Source of the DNA: an uncultured Planctomycetota bacterium
GTDB lineage: Bacteria; Planctomycetota; Planctomycetia; Pirellulales; Thermoguttaceae
NCBI GenBank assembly: GCA_902772705.1
Contig: CACYBR010000151.1
Span: 1-46,325 of the forward strand
Direction of reading: 5' to 3'
Length of the DNA stretch: 46,325 nt
Shown here piece by piece: positions 34,822 to 44,800 of the stretch. Both the position numbers and the translations under genes were made by a program. The notes under the pieces were generated by a model. That model saw only the letters and a list, made by a program, of their open reading frames with translations. It made no database searches and was not told where the DNA came from. Numbering within the stretch: the first letter of the stretch is position 1; each line of letters starts with the position of its first letter.

Positions 34822-36000
34822 ATGGATCAGACAGATATTCAGACCCGAAGTTTGGAAATCTTTGGCGAAGAAGTTTCTTCGGGCTCCAACGTACGGCAGA
34901 TTCGTTTCCCCAGTAGCGTTGGCTATCAGATCAGAGTTCGTGTGCTTCCATATCTTTACGGCTCTGTCTATGTGGTTCCGTTGGACGCTTCCAGCTGGGT
35001 TATGATCGATTCCGGATGTGGTGACGCCGATTCTAACGCAGACATTGAGAACGGTTTTAGAACAATCCATGACGAATTTGATTCGTCGTTTGCCCCTGAA
35101 AAGATTCGTTTTATTTTTCTGACTCATGCTCACTTCGATCATTTTGGCGGCGTGCATGAACTCAATCGGCGTACGAACGCCAAGATAGTAGTTCATTCCT
35201 TCGAGGGTCGTCTTGTAGACAGTTACAACGACGTTGCAAACGTGGAGAATAGCCGCTATACGCACTTTTTGTTGGAATCAGGCGTTCCATCAGAAATGGT
35301 CGAGCCTATTCTTGACGGCTTTGGTTTTCGTCCGGGTCGAGTAAAGTCCACGCCTGTCGAGTTGCGACTTTTTGGCGGCGAAAAAATAGGGGCTCTGCAA
35401 TCAGTTTATCTACCAGGACATAGTTCCGGACATCTGGGATTTCTTTTCGGCGGCGTGATCTTTTCTGGCGACTTATTGCTCTCCAGAACGCTCGCTCAAA
35501 TATGGCCCGCAAGAATGACGCCTCAAACGGGAATACTGAACTATGTTCGTTCTCTATTGAGACTTAAAAAACTTGCTTGCGAGTATGAGAGACTTCACGG
35601 AAAAAAGCTTGTCGCGCTTCCTGCCCATGAGGACCCTGTTTTTGATATTCCTGCGCGGGTGGATAAAGCGCTACTTTCGATGGAACGTCGAAATGGCAGA
35701 CTTCTTCGCTTGTTTGGGGAGGAAGAGACTCCCTCGACTCTCTGGGAGATCCTGCCTAAAATGTACTGGAGTGGTCGTCCAAATCGTGAATTTTTTGGAC
35801 TTAGCGATATTGGGGCGCGAACTGAGTTTTTTTTGCAACTCAATCTACTGAAGATTGCGAATTCGGAACGCCTGAGCTATGGAAAGCCAGCTATTCGTTA
35901 CCAGTTTTCACTTGCCAATACAGAAGCGGCTAAAGATGCGATCAAGAAGATCGTCAGTATGCACCTGACCGGTGATCAGCCCGATTTGGTTCAAAGCTAA
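34822..36000 (+). CDS. Metallo-beta-lactamase-fold hydrolase
   Basis: The 392-residue protein has the zinc-binding signature THAHFDHFGG (101-110), His200 in LPGHSSGH, Asp217 in FSGDLL and a late His in LPAHEDPV. This is the glyoxalase II/RNase Z-like branch of the fold. The C-terminal 110 residues (from about 280) look like a helical and winged-helix-like domain, as in LACTB2-type proteins. I choose the ATG at 34822 because an upstream TTG at 34720 would run through the atpC terminator. The gene's last 93 bases are also the end of mnmE on the other strand. Substrate unknown; thioesters or RNA are possible. Confidence 0.82.
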   Translation: MDQTDIQTRSLEIFGEEVSSGSNVRQIRFPSSVGYQIRVRVLPYLYGSVYVVPLDASSWVMIDSGCGDADSNADIENGFRTIHDEFDSSFAPEKIRFIFLTHAHFDHFGGVHELNRRTNAKIVVHSFEGRLVDSYNDVANVENSRYTHFLLESGVPSEMVEPILDGFGFRPGRVKSTPVELRLFGGEKIGALQSVYLPGHSSGHLGFLFGGVIFSGDLLLSRTLAQIWPARMTPQTGILNYVRSLLRLKKLACEYERLHGKKLVALPAHEDPVFDIPARVDKALLSMERRNGRLLRLFGEEETPSTLWEILPKMYWSGRPNREFFGLSDIGARTEFFLQLNLLKIANSERLSYGKPAIRYQFSLANTEAAKDAIKKIVSMHLTGDQPDLVQS

Positions 36001-37404
36001 TCGAAGTTCAGACGCGACGAGCGATTCGTCGCACAGAGCTTCGTTTTCCAGAAGGTTCAGGGCGTTCTGTAAAGATTGCTTTGCATTGCGCAACGCTTCC
36101 TGACAACGCAAGGCCGTTGACGGAACGATATCGCTGTTTTCATTCACAGAACACAGTTTTACTGCGATTTGCTTTCCGAGTTTTTCAATCCCTTTATTGG
36201 CAGTTGCAGACGTTTCAATCGTTGAGACGTCCGTGTTTGCGCGCTCAGGCGATCCAGCGTTTTTCAAATCTTGTTTGGTGAAAACGTCAATTCTGGCTTG
36301 GACGGAAAGTCCCTCAATTTCTTCTTCCAGTTTCGTTCTGGACTTTGCCGAGTCAAAACAGCAAACGACGAGCGAAGCTCCGTTGAGCGCCTTGCGTAGC
36401 GCGCCTTGTGCAAGCTCACGGTGGGAAGGCATTGAAGGGGCGTTTCTTTGGGATACAGGAGGTTCGTTTATATCCCCCGAAGCTGAAAGAACTTCCTTTT
36501 CAAATCCTGCCGTGTCGACGAGAGTGAATTGAACTCCGTCGATCAAGAGTTCGGCTTCAAGGTAGTCGCGCGTCGTCCCTGCGACGCCAGAAACGAGCGC
36601 TTTCCCTGACGCCTTTCCATCGAATTTGTCGATAAGCGCGTTAAATAATGAACTTTTTCCGACATTGGGACGACCTACGAGGACAACCCTCGGAGCAGGA
36701 TTGCGGGAGAGTCGAGTCGACGACGCTTGAAGCGTTTCCTCTATCTCTTCGAGCGCATGTTCGAGTTTTTCATGCGCTTGAGAAAAAGAAATAAATTCAA
36801 TATCTTCATCTATAAAGTCAAAACCTGCTTCCATTTCACTTAGAACGTTAAGAAGAAGGTCTCTCAAATCGCTAAACTTTCGGGAAAGAGTTCCGGAAAG
36901 TTGTTTGAGCGCGTTATTAAGGTCGTTGTCTGAAGTTGCGTCGATTGCACCAAGGATTGCTTCCGCCTGAGTCAGGTCAAGACGTCCGTTCAAAAAGGCT
37001 CGAAGGGTGAACTCGCCGCGGTTGGCCAGACGGACTTTTCCGGTCGAGCAAAGCGTTCGAATTGACGCGTTAAGAATAGACGAAGAACCCGGAAGATGTA
37101 GTTCAACTGCCTGTTCTCCAGTAAATCCGCGTCCAGAAGGCCAGTAGAAAAGGATGACTTTGACCTGTCGAAACGGTGTTTCGTTTCCCCACGGTCTGAA
37201 CATGCCGCAGGTAATCTGCGGTATGGTCGTGTCTTTAGAGAGCGTTGGAACGATTTCTGACGTAGAGAGATTATTTTGCGACGCTTTCGGAGAAAAGAAA
37301 GGCAAAACCGCATCGAGCGATTCGTCGCCAGAGATTCGAATAATGCCTCTGGCGGCGCTTCCTTGTGCGGACGCTTGCGCGACAATTGTTCCGTCAACGA
37401 TCAT
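35908..37404 (-). CDS. mnmE: tRNA modification GTPase MnmE (TrmE)
   Basis: MnmE works with MnmG to place the carboxymethylaminomethyl group on the wobble uridine of several tRNAs. The 498-residue protein has the folate-binding N-domain, the GTPase G1 motif GRPNVGKSS (244-252), G3 DTAG (297-300), a G4-like TKQD (376-379, Thr in place of Asn) and the catalytic C-terminus FCIGK with Cys495. An insert of about 27 residues (302-328) follows DTAG, in the switch II region. The ATG at 37404 has GGGAGAGAG upstream. It follows the OleC-like gene by 36 bases, likely as one transcript. Confidence 0.93.
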   Translation of the reverse strand: MIVDGTIVAQASAQGSAARGIIRISGDESLDAVLPFFSPKASQNNLSTSEIVPTLSKDTTIPQITCGMFRPWGNETPFRQVKVILFYWPSGRGFTGEQAVELHLPGSSSILNASIRTLCSTGKVRLANRGEFTLRAFLNGRLDLTQAEAILGAIDATSDNDLNNALKQLSGTLSRKFSDLRDLLLNVLSEMEAGFDFIDEDIEFISFSQAHEKLEHALEEIEETLQASSTRLSRNPAPRVVLVGRPNVGKSSLFNALIDKFDGKASGKALVSGVAGTTRDYLEAELLIDGVQFTLVDTAGFEKEVLSASGDINEPPVSQRNAPSMPSHRELAQGALRKALNGASLVVCCFDSAKSRTKLEEEIEGLSVQARIDVFTKQDLKNAGSPERANTDVSTIETSATANKGIEKLGKQIAVKLCSVNENSDIVPSTALRCQEALRNAKQSLQNALNLLENEALCDESLVASELRLALNQIGLITGQVHTDDLLDRIFSRFCIGK

Positions 37405-37440
37405 TAACAACTCTCTCCCAATGAATTCCAAAAGGTTAAG

Positions 37441-39216
37441 TCACCCCTTGATTGGCGTGTTGACAAGAGGAATATTTTTGCCATTGAGTTGAGCCGTTGC
37501 CCATTCGCAGAGTAATTCCCTGTTGATCTTGGCGTTGTGACGAACGTCGACTGGAAGACTTTTGCAAATGAACACTTTGTCAATGGACGAGGTGAGCGGC
37601 GATTTTTTCAGGAGTTCTAAAACCTCATTCTTGAGCTGTTCCGCTTCAACCTCGTTCCGGGGAAGAGCTTCTGGAACAGGTTCAACGACCATTCCCGGCT
37701 CTTTCCATACGGAACGGAACTTTTGAGCGCGAACGTCGAGTTTTTCTGGTTCTCTAAAGTTTGCGGACAAGGGTACACCGACGAGCGCCGAACGGAAAAC
37801 CTTCGGCGAATTATTGGAGATTGCTTCGCAAGGGATCGAAAACATAGGACCATATGGCGTTTCAACTCGGTGTGATTTACGTCCGCAAAACCAAAAACGG
37901 TCTTGCTCGTCAAAGTATCCGACGTCGCCTACGCGTCGCCACATTTGACCGTTTTCTCCCTCTACGAGTGCAAGCGTGTTTGCTTCTGGGCGTGTAACGT
38001 AACGGGGAGAACATTGAGGCCCTGAGACGAGAAGCTCTCCAATCTTTCCGTTAGGATACGTCTCAACGTCGGCCAGACGTTGAATAGGGGCGTCTGTAAC
38101 GGGAATAATCTTATGTTCAAGAGGCGGATCAAAGAATTTACCGACGCAAACGCCGCCTCCCTGACATGTTTTGATCCAGGTTTCTTCGAGAACTTCTCGT
38201 GATTCAATCGCCGCCAGGGGCAACGATTCTGTCGCGCCATATGGAGTTACAATATTCGCGTCGTCCGGGAGAATCATGCGAAGTTTTTTGAGCAACTCGA
38301 AGGAAACAGGCGCTCCGGCGATCGCAATACTCTTGAGCGTATCGAGTTGGACGCCGTTTTTCAGACAATGACGAACGACGCGAGTCCAGAGCGCGGGAGA
38401 ACCAAACGCCTGATTAATCTTCCAGTCCCGAATTGCCTCCAACAGCAGTTCAGGATTGCAGGACGCGGGCTTTGTCGTGTCCATATCGGGAATGATCGCC
38501 GTTGTGCCCATTCCTGCGTCAAAGAGTCCGAAGAAGGGAAAGCCGACCAGGTCGACAGCGCCAGGGGTAATGTTAAGACGCTTGCTGATTTCCTCAACCT
38601 GCGTTTTAAACATGCGGTACGTATAGAGGACTCCCTTGGCGACTCCTGTACTGCCACTGGTAAAAATGATCGCGGCGGGATCGTCGAGCGTCGTTTGTGG
38701 ATCTTTCGGTTTAAGTCGCGGACCCTTTCGAAGTTGATCCAACGAAAGGCCAAAAAGGAACGGGCCTTTGCCAACGTTCAGGTTGTGTTTAGCGTTAGGG
38801 AACCATCGTTTGTAAAGAATTCGTGCGTATTGAGCCGCTGGAATACCCACAAATCCGTCGGGATTGGCCTCTTTCAGGCAGACGAGCATGCGCTTTAATC
38901 CCATGCCCGGATCGATGAGAACAAGCGTCGCGCCCGTCTTGTACAGCGCGAAGACGAGAGATATGAAGTCGATCCCCTGTCTGACCATCAGGACAAGACG
39001 CATTCCCGGCTTTATACCAGCGGCCTGAAGACCAGCGGCAATTTGATCCGTGTCGCGATCTAACTCCGCAAATGTAATAGTTTTATATTCGCGCTTGCCG
39101 TTGGCGTCGCGTTTAGCCTTTTTTCCTTGAAATGAAGGTTCCGCTATTGCAATTGCGTTGGGAATCAGTTGAGCCATCTGAGTTAAACGTTCCGCAATAT
39201 TGTAATATGGGGACAC
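37441..39216 (-). CDS. OleC-like AMP-dependent ligase
   Basis: This 591-residue adenylate-forming enzyme has the P-loop-like FTSGSTGVAKG (185-195), YGATES, and the C-terminal DVRHNAKINRE with the catalytic Lys563. The DVRHNAKI block and overall length match OleC, which forms beta-lactones from beta-hydroxy fatty acids, better than ordinary acyl-CoA ligases. Start is a GTG at 39216 with GGAG seven bases upstream. No oleA, oleB or oleD is in the window, so the function in olefin or beta-lactone synthesis is an inference from family resemblance; a plain fatty-acid ligase is the alternative. Confidence 0.8.
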   Translation of the reverse strand: MSPYYNIAERLTQMAQLIPNAIAIAEPSFQGKKAKRDANGKREYKTITFAELDRDTDQIAAGLQAAGIKPGMRLVLMVRQGIDFISLVFALYKTGATLVLIDPGMGLKRMLVCLKEANPDGFVGIPAAQYARILYKRWFPNAKHNLNVGKGPFLFGLSLDQLRKGPRLKPKDPQTTLDDPAAIIFTSGSTGVAKGVLYTYRMFKTQVEEISKRLNITPGAVDLVGFPFFGLFDAGMGTTAIIPDMDTTKPASCNPELLLEAIRDWKINQAFGSPALWTRVVRHCLKNGVQLDTLKSIAIAGAPVSFELLKKLRMILPDDANIVTPYGATESLPLAAIESREVLEETWIKTCQGGGVCVGKFFDPPLEHKIIPVTDAPIQRLADVETYPNGKIGELLVSGPQCSPRYVTRPEANTLALVEGENGQMWRRVGDVGYFDEQDRFWFCGRKSHRVETPYGPMFSIPCEAISNNSPKVFRSALVGVPLSANFREPEKLDVRAQKFRSVWKEPGMVVEPVPEALPRNEVEAEQLKNEVLELLKKSPLTSSIDKVFICKSLPVDVRHNAKINRELLCEWATAQLNGKNIPLVNTPIKG

Positions 39217-39265
39217 TGTATTCTCCGGAAAAACACTTGAAACTGATTAGGATAGGGGGCTATTG

Positions 39266-39303
39266 AAAAAGAACGTCCCAGATCGGCGTAACGATCTCGG
39301 ACG
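39266..39303 (-). terminator. Terminator of the ThuA-domain gene
   Basis: On the minus strand, GGACG-x-AGATCG-type arms (39303-39292 with 39285-39274) form 11 base pairs with one mismatch and are followed by TTTTT at 39270-39266 after GTTC. Confidence 0.7.
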
Positions 39304-39348
39304 CTCCATAGTTTTAAAATCGTACAGGACTTTTGCGTGACGCTGACG

Positions 39349-40275
39349 TCAGTCGGACGAGTTCACGAGACCCTTGACCCAGGAGTTCTGAAGCATGTTG
39401 GCTCCAGGGCAGGAACGGGTCAGGTTCGGTTCTGAAGAAACCTCGATCTGTCCGACAACAACTTTGACAAGGTCGCTGATGAGGTCGTCGTAATCGCCGT
39501 CAGTCCAGAACCAGTCGTTGTGTCCAAGCGCGCAATAGACGGCCGTTCCTTTCTTTTCCTTACGGGTCCAGATGCAGGGAAACGCAGGACGATCATAACA
39601 CTGGTTGTGTCCTTCGTGTTTCATATCGGCAGTCTGGAGAGAAACGAGAACGTGAAGGTCAGGCGCAAAGTTCTTGTTGGTATACCATTCCTCAAGCATA
39701 CGCCACGAAGGACTGCGCTTTTTAAGGGAAGGAAGAACATCGTCGACAACTTCCGCAGTCGCCTCTTGTTGTTCGCCATGGACGATAAATTCACCGCCAA
39801 TCATACGGACATATTCGTGCGTTTCGTAATATGGGTCGACCTTAAAACCCGTGTGACGAATCCACGTGTCTGTAGCGCTGTGGAAACCGAGAAAACCGGC
39901 GCCCTTACGTACCGAGGTCAGGAAATTTTGAAGTCCCTGCGCCGTCATTGGATTTTCACCGTCGCCGCCTTCCTTATCGAGTTCGCCGCTTGTATAGAAA
40001 ATGAACGCGGCATATTGACTCAAATCGCCGTCAAAAACGGTTCCGTCCTTAGTGACGTCAATATCGTAACCAATCTCTTTTGAGAGCCGAGCCAACGTTT
40101 TGCCTGCGAGACATTCTCCGTTTTCATCGTTCTTGATTGGGGAGTGTTCAAATCCCTGTGATCGAGTGAAGAACAAGATCCTTTTTGATTTATTTTCCTC
40201 CGCGAACAGGACTGGCGTTAAGGGAAGCGCAGCTGCGGTAAGAGCCGCGTAAGATAAAAAATCTCGACGATGCAT
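39349..40275 (-). CDS. Tat-exported ThuA-domain protein
   Basis: The 308-residue protein starts MHRRDFLSYAALTAAALPL, a twin-arginine signal with cleavage near VLFA-E. The remainder is the ThuA/trehalose-utilisation domain: RILFFTRSQGFEHSPI at the start, AFIFYTSGELDKEGGDG in the middle and CALGHNDWFWTDGDYDDL near the end. The family has a glutamine-amidotransferase-like fold, and many planctomycete copies are secreted. Its reaction is not established. The ATG at 40275 has GAGGA about eight bases upstream; longer starts would hide the Tat signal. Confidence 0.88.
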   Translation of the reverse strand: MHRRDFLSYAALTAAALPLTPVLFAEENKSKRILFFTRSQGFEHSPIKNDENGECLAGKTLARLSKEIGYDIDVTKDGTVFDGDLSQYAAFIFYTSGELDKEGGDGENPMTAQGLQNFLTSVRKGAGFLGFHSATDTWIRHTGFKVDPYYETHEYVRMIGGEFIVHGEQQEATAEVVDDVLPSLKKRSPSWRMLEEWYTNKNFAPDLHVLVSLQTADMKHEGHNQCYDRPAFPCIWTRKEKKGTAVYCALGHNDWFWTDGDYDDLISDLVKVVVGQIEVSSEPNLTRSCPGANMLQNSWVKGLVNSSD

Positions 40276-40408
40276 TTCGATATTCCTCAACGATTGCTTT
40301 CTTGTGGCATAAATGGACGCCGAAAAGACGAAGACGCCGTCCGCAGGAAAGCAGATTCCGTGAATGAAGCCTTTCTGCGAAGAACGTCGGCTCTCGTTCG
40401 ACCGCTGT

Positions 40409-40437
40409 ATTATATGAGAGTCGAGACGAGTATGCAA
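40409..40437 (-). promoter_or_regulatory. Predicted promoter of the ThuA-domain gene
   Basis: On the minus strand, TTGCAT (40437-40432) and a perfect TATAAT (40414-40409) are 17 bases apart. Transcription would begin near 40402, with a leader of about 127 bases. Confidence 0.6.
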
Positions 40438-40599
40438 TCATTTTTGGTCGCCTAATGTCTTTTTTTCGGCAGACGAAGCGATAAGTATCTTTGCCGTTCA
40501 GAAAGGAACGTCCGGTTTGTCTTTTTTCTGCGGAAGGTCTAACATACTTCATATTTGAGTAAGAAAGACGCCTGCGACGTCCATAAATCTGGTCCATAA

Positions 40600-40627
40600 T
40601 TGACGGTTTGGAGACTCCGTTTATAAT
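40600..40627 (+). promoter_or_regulatory. Predicted promoter of tyrA-purL-purQ
   Basis: TTGACG (40600-40605) and a perfect TATAAT (40622-40627) are spaced by 16 bases. Start expected near 40634. The leader of about 70 bases opens with a hairpin: CCCC (40636-40639) with GGGG (40666-40669), and GCATT with AATGC around an 8-base loop. Confidence 0.65.
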
Positions 40628-40703
40628 ACATGGTACCCCGCGCGTGCATTTGGGTCTGAATGCGAGGGGGCGTCTTCAGCAAACAATAATTGGTTGGTTC
40701 CAA

Positions 40704-41801
40704 ATGTCAGAAATCTTTTCACAAACGATTGTTCTGGGCGTAGGGCTTTTGGGCGGATCGCTTGGGCTGGCGGCTAAAAAGGCGAACGTTGGCGGAAAGA
40801 TCATAGGTTTGGGACGTAATTCCACGAAATTAGTTCGCGCCGTTGAGCTTGGAGCGATTGACGACTGGGCGACTAACTGGCGTGACGCTTTGTCTTTTGC
40901 CGAACCTTCTCCTGAAATGGCTCCCGTTCAGATTGTTCTCGCCGCGCCTGTAGAGGTCAACCTGAAACTTTTGAGTGAATTCTGGGCGTTGCGTAATGAA
41001 CCATGGTTTGCCGGTAGACGATATGTGGTTTCCGACGTTGGCAGTGTGAAGGGCGGATTCGCCGAATCTGCTACGAAACTACTTCATTCAAGCGATCAGC
41101 CGAAGAACGTTCGGATTTCTTTTGTGCCTGCGCATCCGATTGCTGGAAGTGATAAATCAGGCGTAGAACATGCTTCTTCAGGGCTTTTCTATGGAAAATT
41201 GACGATCCTGACCCCCTGGTCAAAATCAAGCGAGCGTAGCGACGCTCTTGCTTGCGGAAATGCAATTCCCTTTGAGAAAGCCGTCGATGTTAAGAACGAT
41301 CCGAGCTTCGACACGATTGGAAAGAAGTTTGTTCTTGCCTTTAGCGAGGATGAGAAGATTGACGATTCTGAACCCTCGCTTTCGACGAAGATGTCGATAT
41401 GCGTGGGCGGTCCTCAAGGAGAAGACGTTGCGCGAGTTCGAGCATTTTGGCGAGCTCTTGGCAGTTGCGTCGTTGAGACGTCCGCAGAAGAGCATGATCA
41501 AATCCTTGCTCGCACCAGCCATTTGCCGAATCTGGTTTCGGTGTTGACAACAAGCGTCGTGCCTCGGAATGAGTTTCTCTTTACGGGCACCGGCTTTCGT
41601 GACGTAACGCGTCTTGCCGGCGGCAGTCCGGACGTTTGGACAGAAATATACCTGACCAATCGTGTGGCGGTTCTTGAAGCGCTTCAGCGATTGGAAGAAA
41701 ATATCCTTTGTTGGAAAGCCTTTTTACAAGAGGGCGATCGGGAATCCATCTTAACCTTTTTGAACGGAACAAAGAAGAAACGAGATGCTTTGGGAAGTTG
41801 A
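40704..41801 (+). CDS. tyrA: Prephenate dehydrogenase
   Basis: TyrA converts prephenate to 4-hydroxyphenylpyruvate for tyrosine synthesis. The 366-residue protein begins with the NAD(P)-binding LGVGLLGGSLGLAAK (11-25) and carries SDVGSVKGG, the catalytic-site stretch PAHPIAGSDKSG with His144, TSHLPNLV (about 271-278) and GTGFRDVTRLAGGSPDVW. It lacks chorismate mutase. An extra segment of about 55 hydrophilic residues (about 173-230) lengthens it beyond the usual 280-310. The ATG at 40704 is chosen because an upstream ATG at 40608 would lie inside the promoter. It overlaps purL by 17 bases. Confidence 0.9.
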   Translation: MSEIFSQTIVLGVGLLGGSLGLAAKKANVGGKIIGLGRNSTKLVRAVELGAIDDWATNWRDALSFAEPSPEMAPVQIVLAAPVEVNLKLLSEFWALRNEPWFAGRRYVVSDVGSVKGGFAESATKLLHSSDQPKNVRISFVPAHPIAGSDKSGVEHASSGLFYGKLTILTPWSKSSERSDALACGNAIPFEKAVDVKNDPSFDTIGKKFVLAFSEDEKIDDSEPSLSTKMSICVGGPQGEDVARVRAFWRALGSCVVETSAEEHDQILARTSHLPNLVSVLTTSVVPRNEFLFTGTGFRDVTRLAGGSPDVWTEIYLTNRVAVLEALQRLEENILCWKAFLQEGDRESILTFLNGTKKKRDALGS

Positions 41802-44800
41802 CATTTTTGCCGCGCCGGGATTGCCAGACGTTATAGGAACAGAAACAGCCGCAGAAGCCGCTGATTTAGGATTTTCATCGGTTCTTGCGATTGGCGGCGC
41901 GCGCGGATATCTGATACAGGGCGATCTGGAACGCGAACAAGTAGAGCTTCTCGTATCGAGTCTTCTGTCGGATTCCGTTGTTGAACGTGCGACAGTTGGA
42001 AGAGTCGGCGACGCAGAACTTGAGCGATCCCTTTCCGGCGCGCAGGGAAGAATCGTTTACGTTCTTCCGAAACCTGGCGTGACCGACGTTGTTGCCGACG
42101 CGGCCCGAAAATCTGCCGCAGACTATGGAGTTTTTCCAGAGGCTGTTCGAACCTTTAAGAAGTACTGGATCGACGGAGTCGACGACGACGAGATCAAGAG
42201 GCTTGCTCGTAAGTTGCTCTCCAACGACGCAATCGAGCAGGTCGCGTACGATAAGCTCGGTTTTGACTCATTGCAGGTTGGCTCATCCTACAAGTTCGAG
42301 CTTACGACGGTTCCGATTCGTGCGATGAACGACGAAGCGTTGACGACGCTCAGCAAAAAGGGACAGCTTTATCTGTCTCTTGTTGAAATGCAAACGATCA
42401 AAGCGCATTTCTGCGAACTTGGTCGCGATCCGACAGACGTTGAACTTGAAACGATCGCCCAGACCTGGAGCGAACACTGTAGTCACAAGACGCTTGCCGG
42501 ACGCATTGCTTACGACGGTCCCGAAGGTAAATTCCAGTTCGAGAATATGCTCAAGGAAACGATCTTTGCGTCGACGGTAAAGATTCGTGAAGAACTTGGC
42601 GACGACGATTTCTGCGTCAGCGTTTTCTCTGATAACGCTGGGGTCGTAAAATTTGACGACGAGTACAACGTGTGTTTCAAGGTTGAAACCCATAACCACC
42701 CGAGCGCGCTTGAGCCCTACGGCGGGGCTAATACTGGTATCGGCGGCGTGATCCGCGACCCGATGGGGACGGGAATGGGCGCGAAACCTGTCTGCAATAC
42801 AGACGTTTTCTGCTTTGCTCCGCCTCAGATTGATCCTGACGAAGTTCCAAACGGCGTTCTTCATCCACGTCGCGTCATCAAGGGCGTTGTCGCTGGAGTT
42901 CGCGACTATGGCAACCGTATGGGGATTCCGACTGTCAACGGCGCCGTTTATTTTGACAAGCGATACCTCGGCAACCCTCTCGTTTATTGTGGCGACGTTG
43001 GACTCATTCCCGTAGATAAGTCCTTCAAGGAGCCTAAGCCCAACGATCTCATCGTTGCCATGGGAGGACGTACTGGACGGGACGGAATCCATGGCGCGAC
43101 TTTTAGTAGCGCGGAGCTTACGAGTGAGAGCGAAACGATTTCCGGCGGAGCCGTTCAAATCGGAAACGCCATCATAGAGAAAGTCGTTCTTGACGTTATG
43201 CTTGAAGCGCGCGACCGCGGGCTTTATGACGCAGTGACCGACTGTGGCGCGGGCGGTTTTTCCAGCGCTGTCGGCGAAATGGGCGAAGATATTGGGGCGG
43301 AAGTCGATCTTAATGCCGCTCTTCTGAAATATGAAGGTCTGTCTTATTCGGAGATCTGGATTAGCGAAGCGCAGGAACGAATGGTTTTTGCTGTTCCGAA
43401 GGACAAATGGCCAGAATTCAAGGCGCTTGCTGACAGCGAGGACGTGGAAACGTTTGTTTTTGGCGAATTCAAGCCTACGGGACGTCTCGTGTTGAAGTAT
43501 GACGGGCAGGTTGTCGCCGACCTTGATATGAAGTTCATGCATAAGGGACGGCCACGGGTCGTCCGTCAGGCTGTCTATAAGGCTCCTGAAATCGCCCCAG
43601 TTACCGTCAAACCTGCGAACGAGGAGCTTTGGGCTCAAACGATTGTCTCCAAATCTCTCGGTTCATGCCCATGTTGCAAAGGCGATAAGACCGACGCGAC
43701 GCTTGATCTCGAAGCGATTCTTTCCTGTTTGAACGTAGCCAGCAAACACTGGGTTATTCGTCAGTACGATCACGAAGTTCAGGGGGGAAGCGTTCTCAAG
43801 CCGCTCGTTGGCGTTGCCAACGACGGTCCTGGCGACGCAGCTGTCTTGCGTCCCCGCGTTCAGTCTCGTCGTGGTCTCGTGATTTCCAACGGTATGAATC
43901 CGAACTATGGCGATTACGACGCCTACTGCATGGCTGCAAGCGCGATTGACGAGGCGATCCGTAACGCGGTTGCCGTTGGCGCCAATCCCGCAACGATCAC
44001 ACTTCTGGACAATTTCTGCTGGGGCAACGCGGAGAAGCCGGAGGTTCTCGGTTCTCTTGTTCGTTCTGCGCTTGCCTGCTACGACGTCTCCATTGCGATG
44101 GGGACGCCGTTCATTAGCGGTAAAGATTCGCTCAATAACGAATTTCGCCCAGAAGGAAAAGAGCCGATTGCAATTCCACCGTCGCTCCTTATTAGTGCGA
44201 TGGGGCAGGTTGATAACGTCGAGACTTGTGTTTCGATGGATCTCAAAGAAGCCGGCAACGCTCTGTACCTCGTCGGCGCGACGAAGAACGAACTCGGCGG
44301 TTCGCACCTTTCTCTTGTGCGTAACTGGGTTGGCGGTCAGGTTCCGACGCTTGACGTTGAACTCGCCAAGCGCGAGTATAATGTGGTCTATCGCGCGATT
44401 CTTGATGGTCAGATTCGTTCAGTCCACGATCTGAGCGAAGGCGGTCTTGCGGTTGCGGTCGCGGAAAGCGCTTTTTCTGGCGGGCTGGGCGCGGAAGTCT
44501 CGCTTGCCGCTATTCCGTCGGCAAAGTCCGCTAACGACGCTCTGAATACTTTGCCTGGAATCTGCGACTCTCAGGTCGACGATTTCGTGAAACTCTTCTC
44601 CGAGTCGAACACTCGTTTCCTGGTTGAAGTCCCGGTTGAGAAAACCTGTGCTTTTGAAGCCGCTTTTGCCGCTTCGGACGTTCCGTTCTCTCAGATCGGT
44701 AAAGTTGTTGAAACACCGCGTTTGAAGATCTTGGCCGGCGATAATTCTGTTATCGTCGACGCTGATCTCGCCGATCTTAAACGAATTTGGCAGAAGCCGT

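Larger units (their letters stand above)
40276..40703. other. Divergent intergenic region between the ThuA gene and tyrA
   Basis: This 428-base region contains a minus-strand promoter (40409-40437), a plus-strand promoter (40600-40627) and a hairpin at the start of the tyrA leader (40636-40669). Between them (about 40438-40599) it is T-rich with no convincing gene or repeat. Confidence 0.6.

Noticed and set aside
40608-40703. Longer TyrA starting at 40608
   Set aside because: The perfect TATAAT at 40622-40627 and the expected RNA start lie downstream of that codon, and the NAD-binding domain begins right after 40704.
42283-43638. 451-codon open frame on the minus strand opposite purL
   Set aside because: It lies wholly inside a clear purL domain, its translation has no coherent family features, and long antisense frames arise from the codon use of the real gene.
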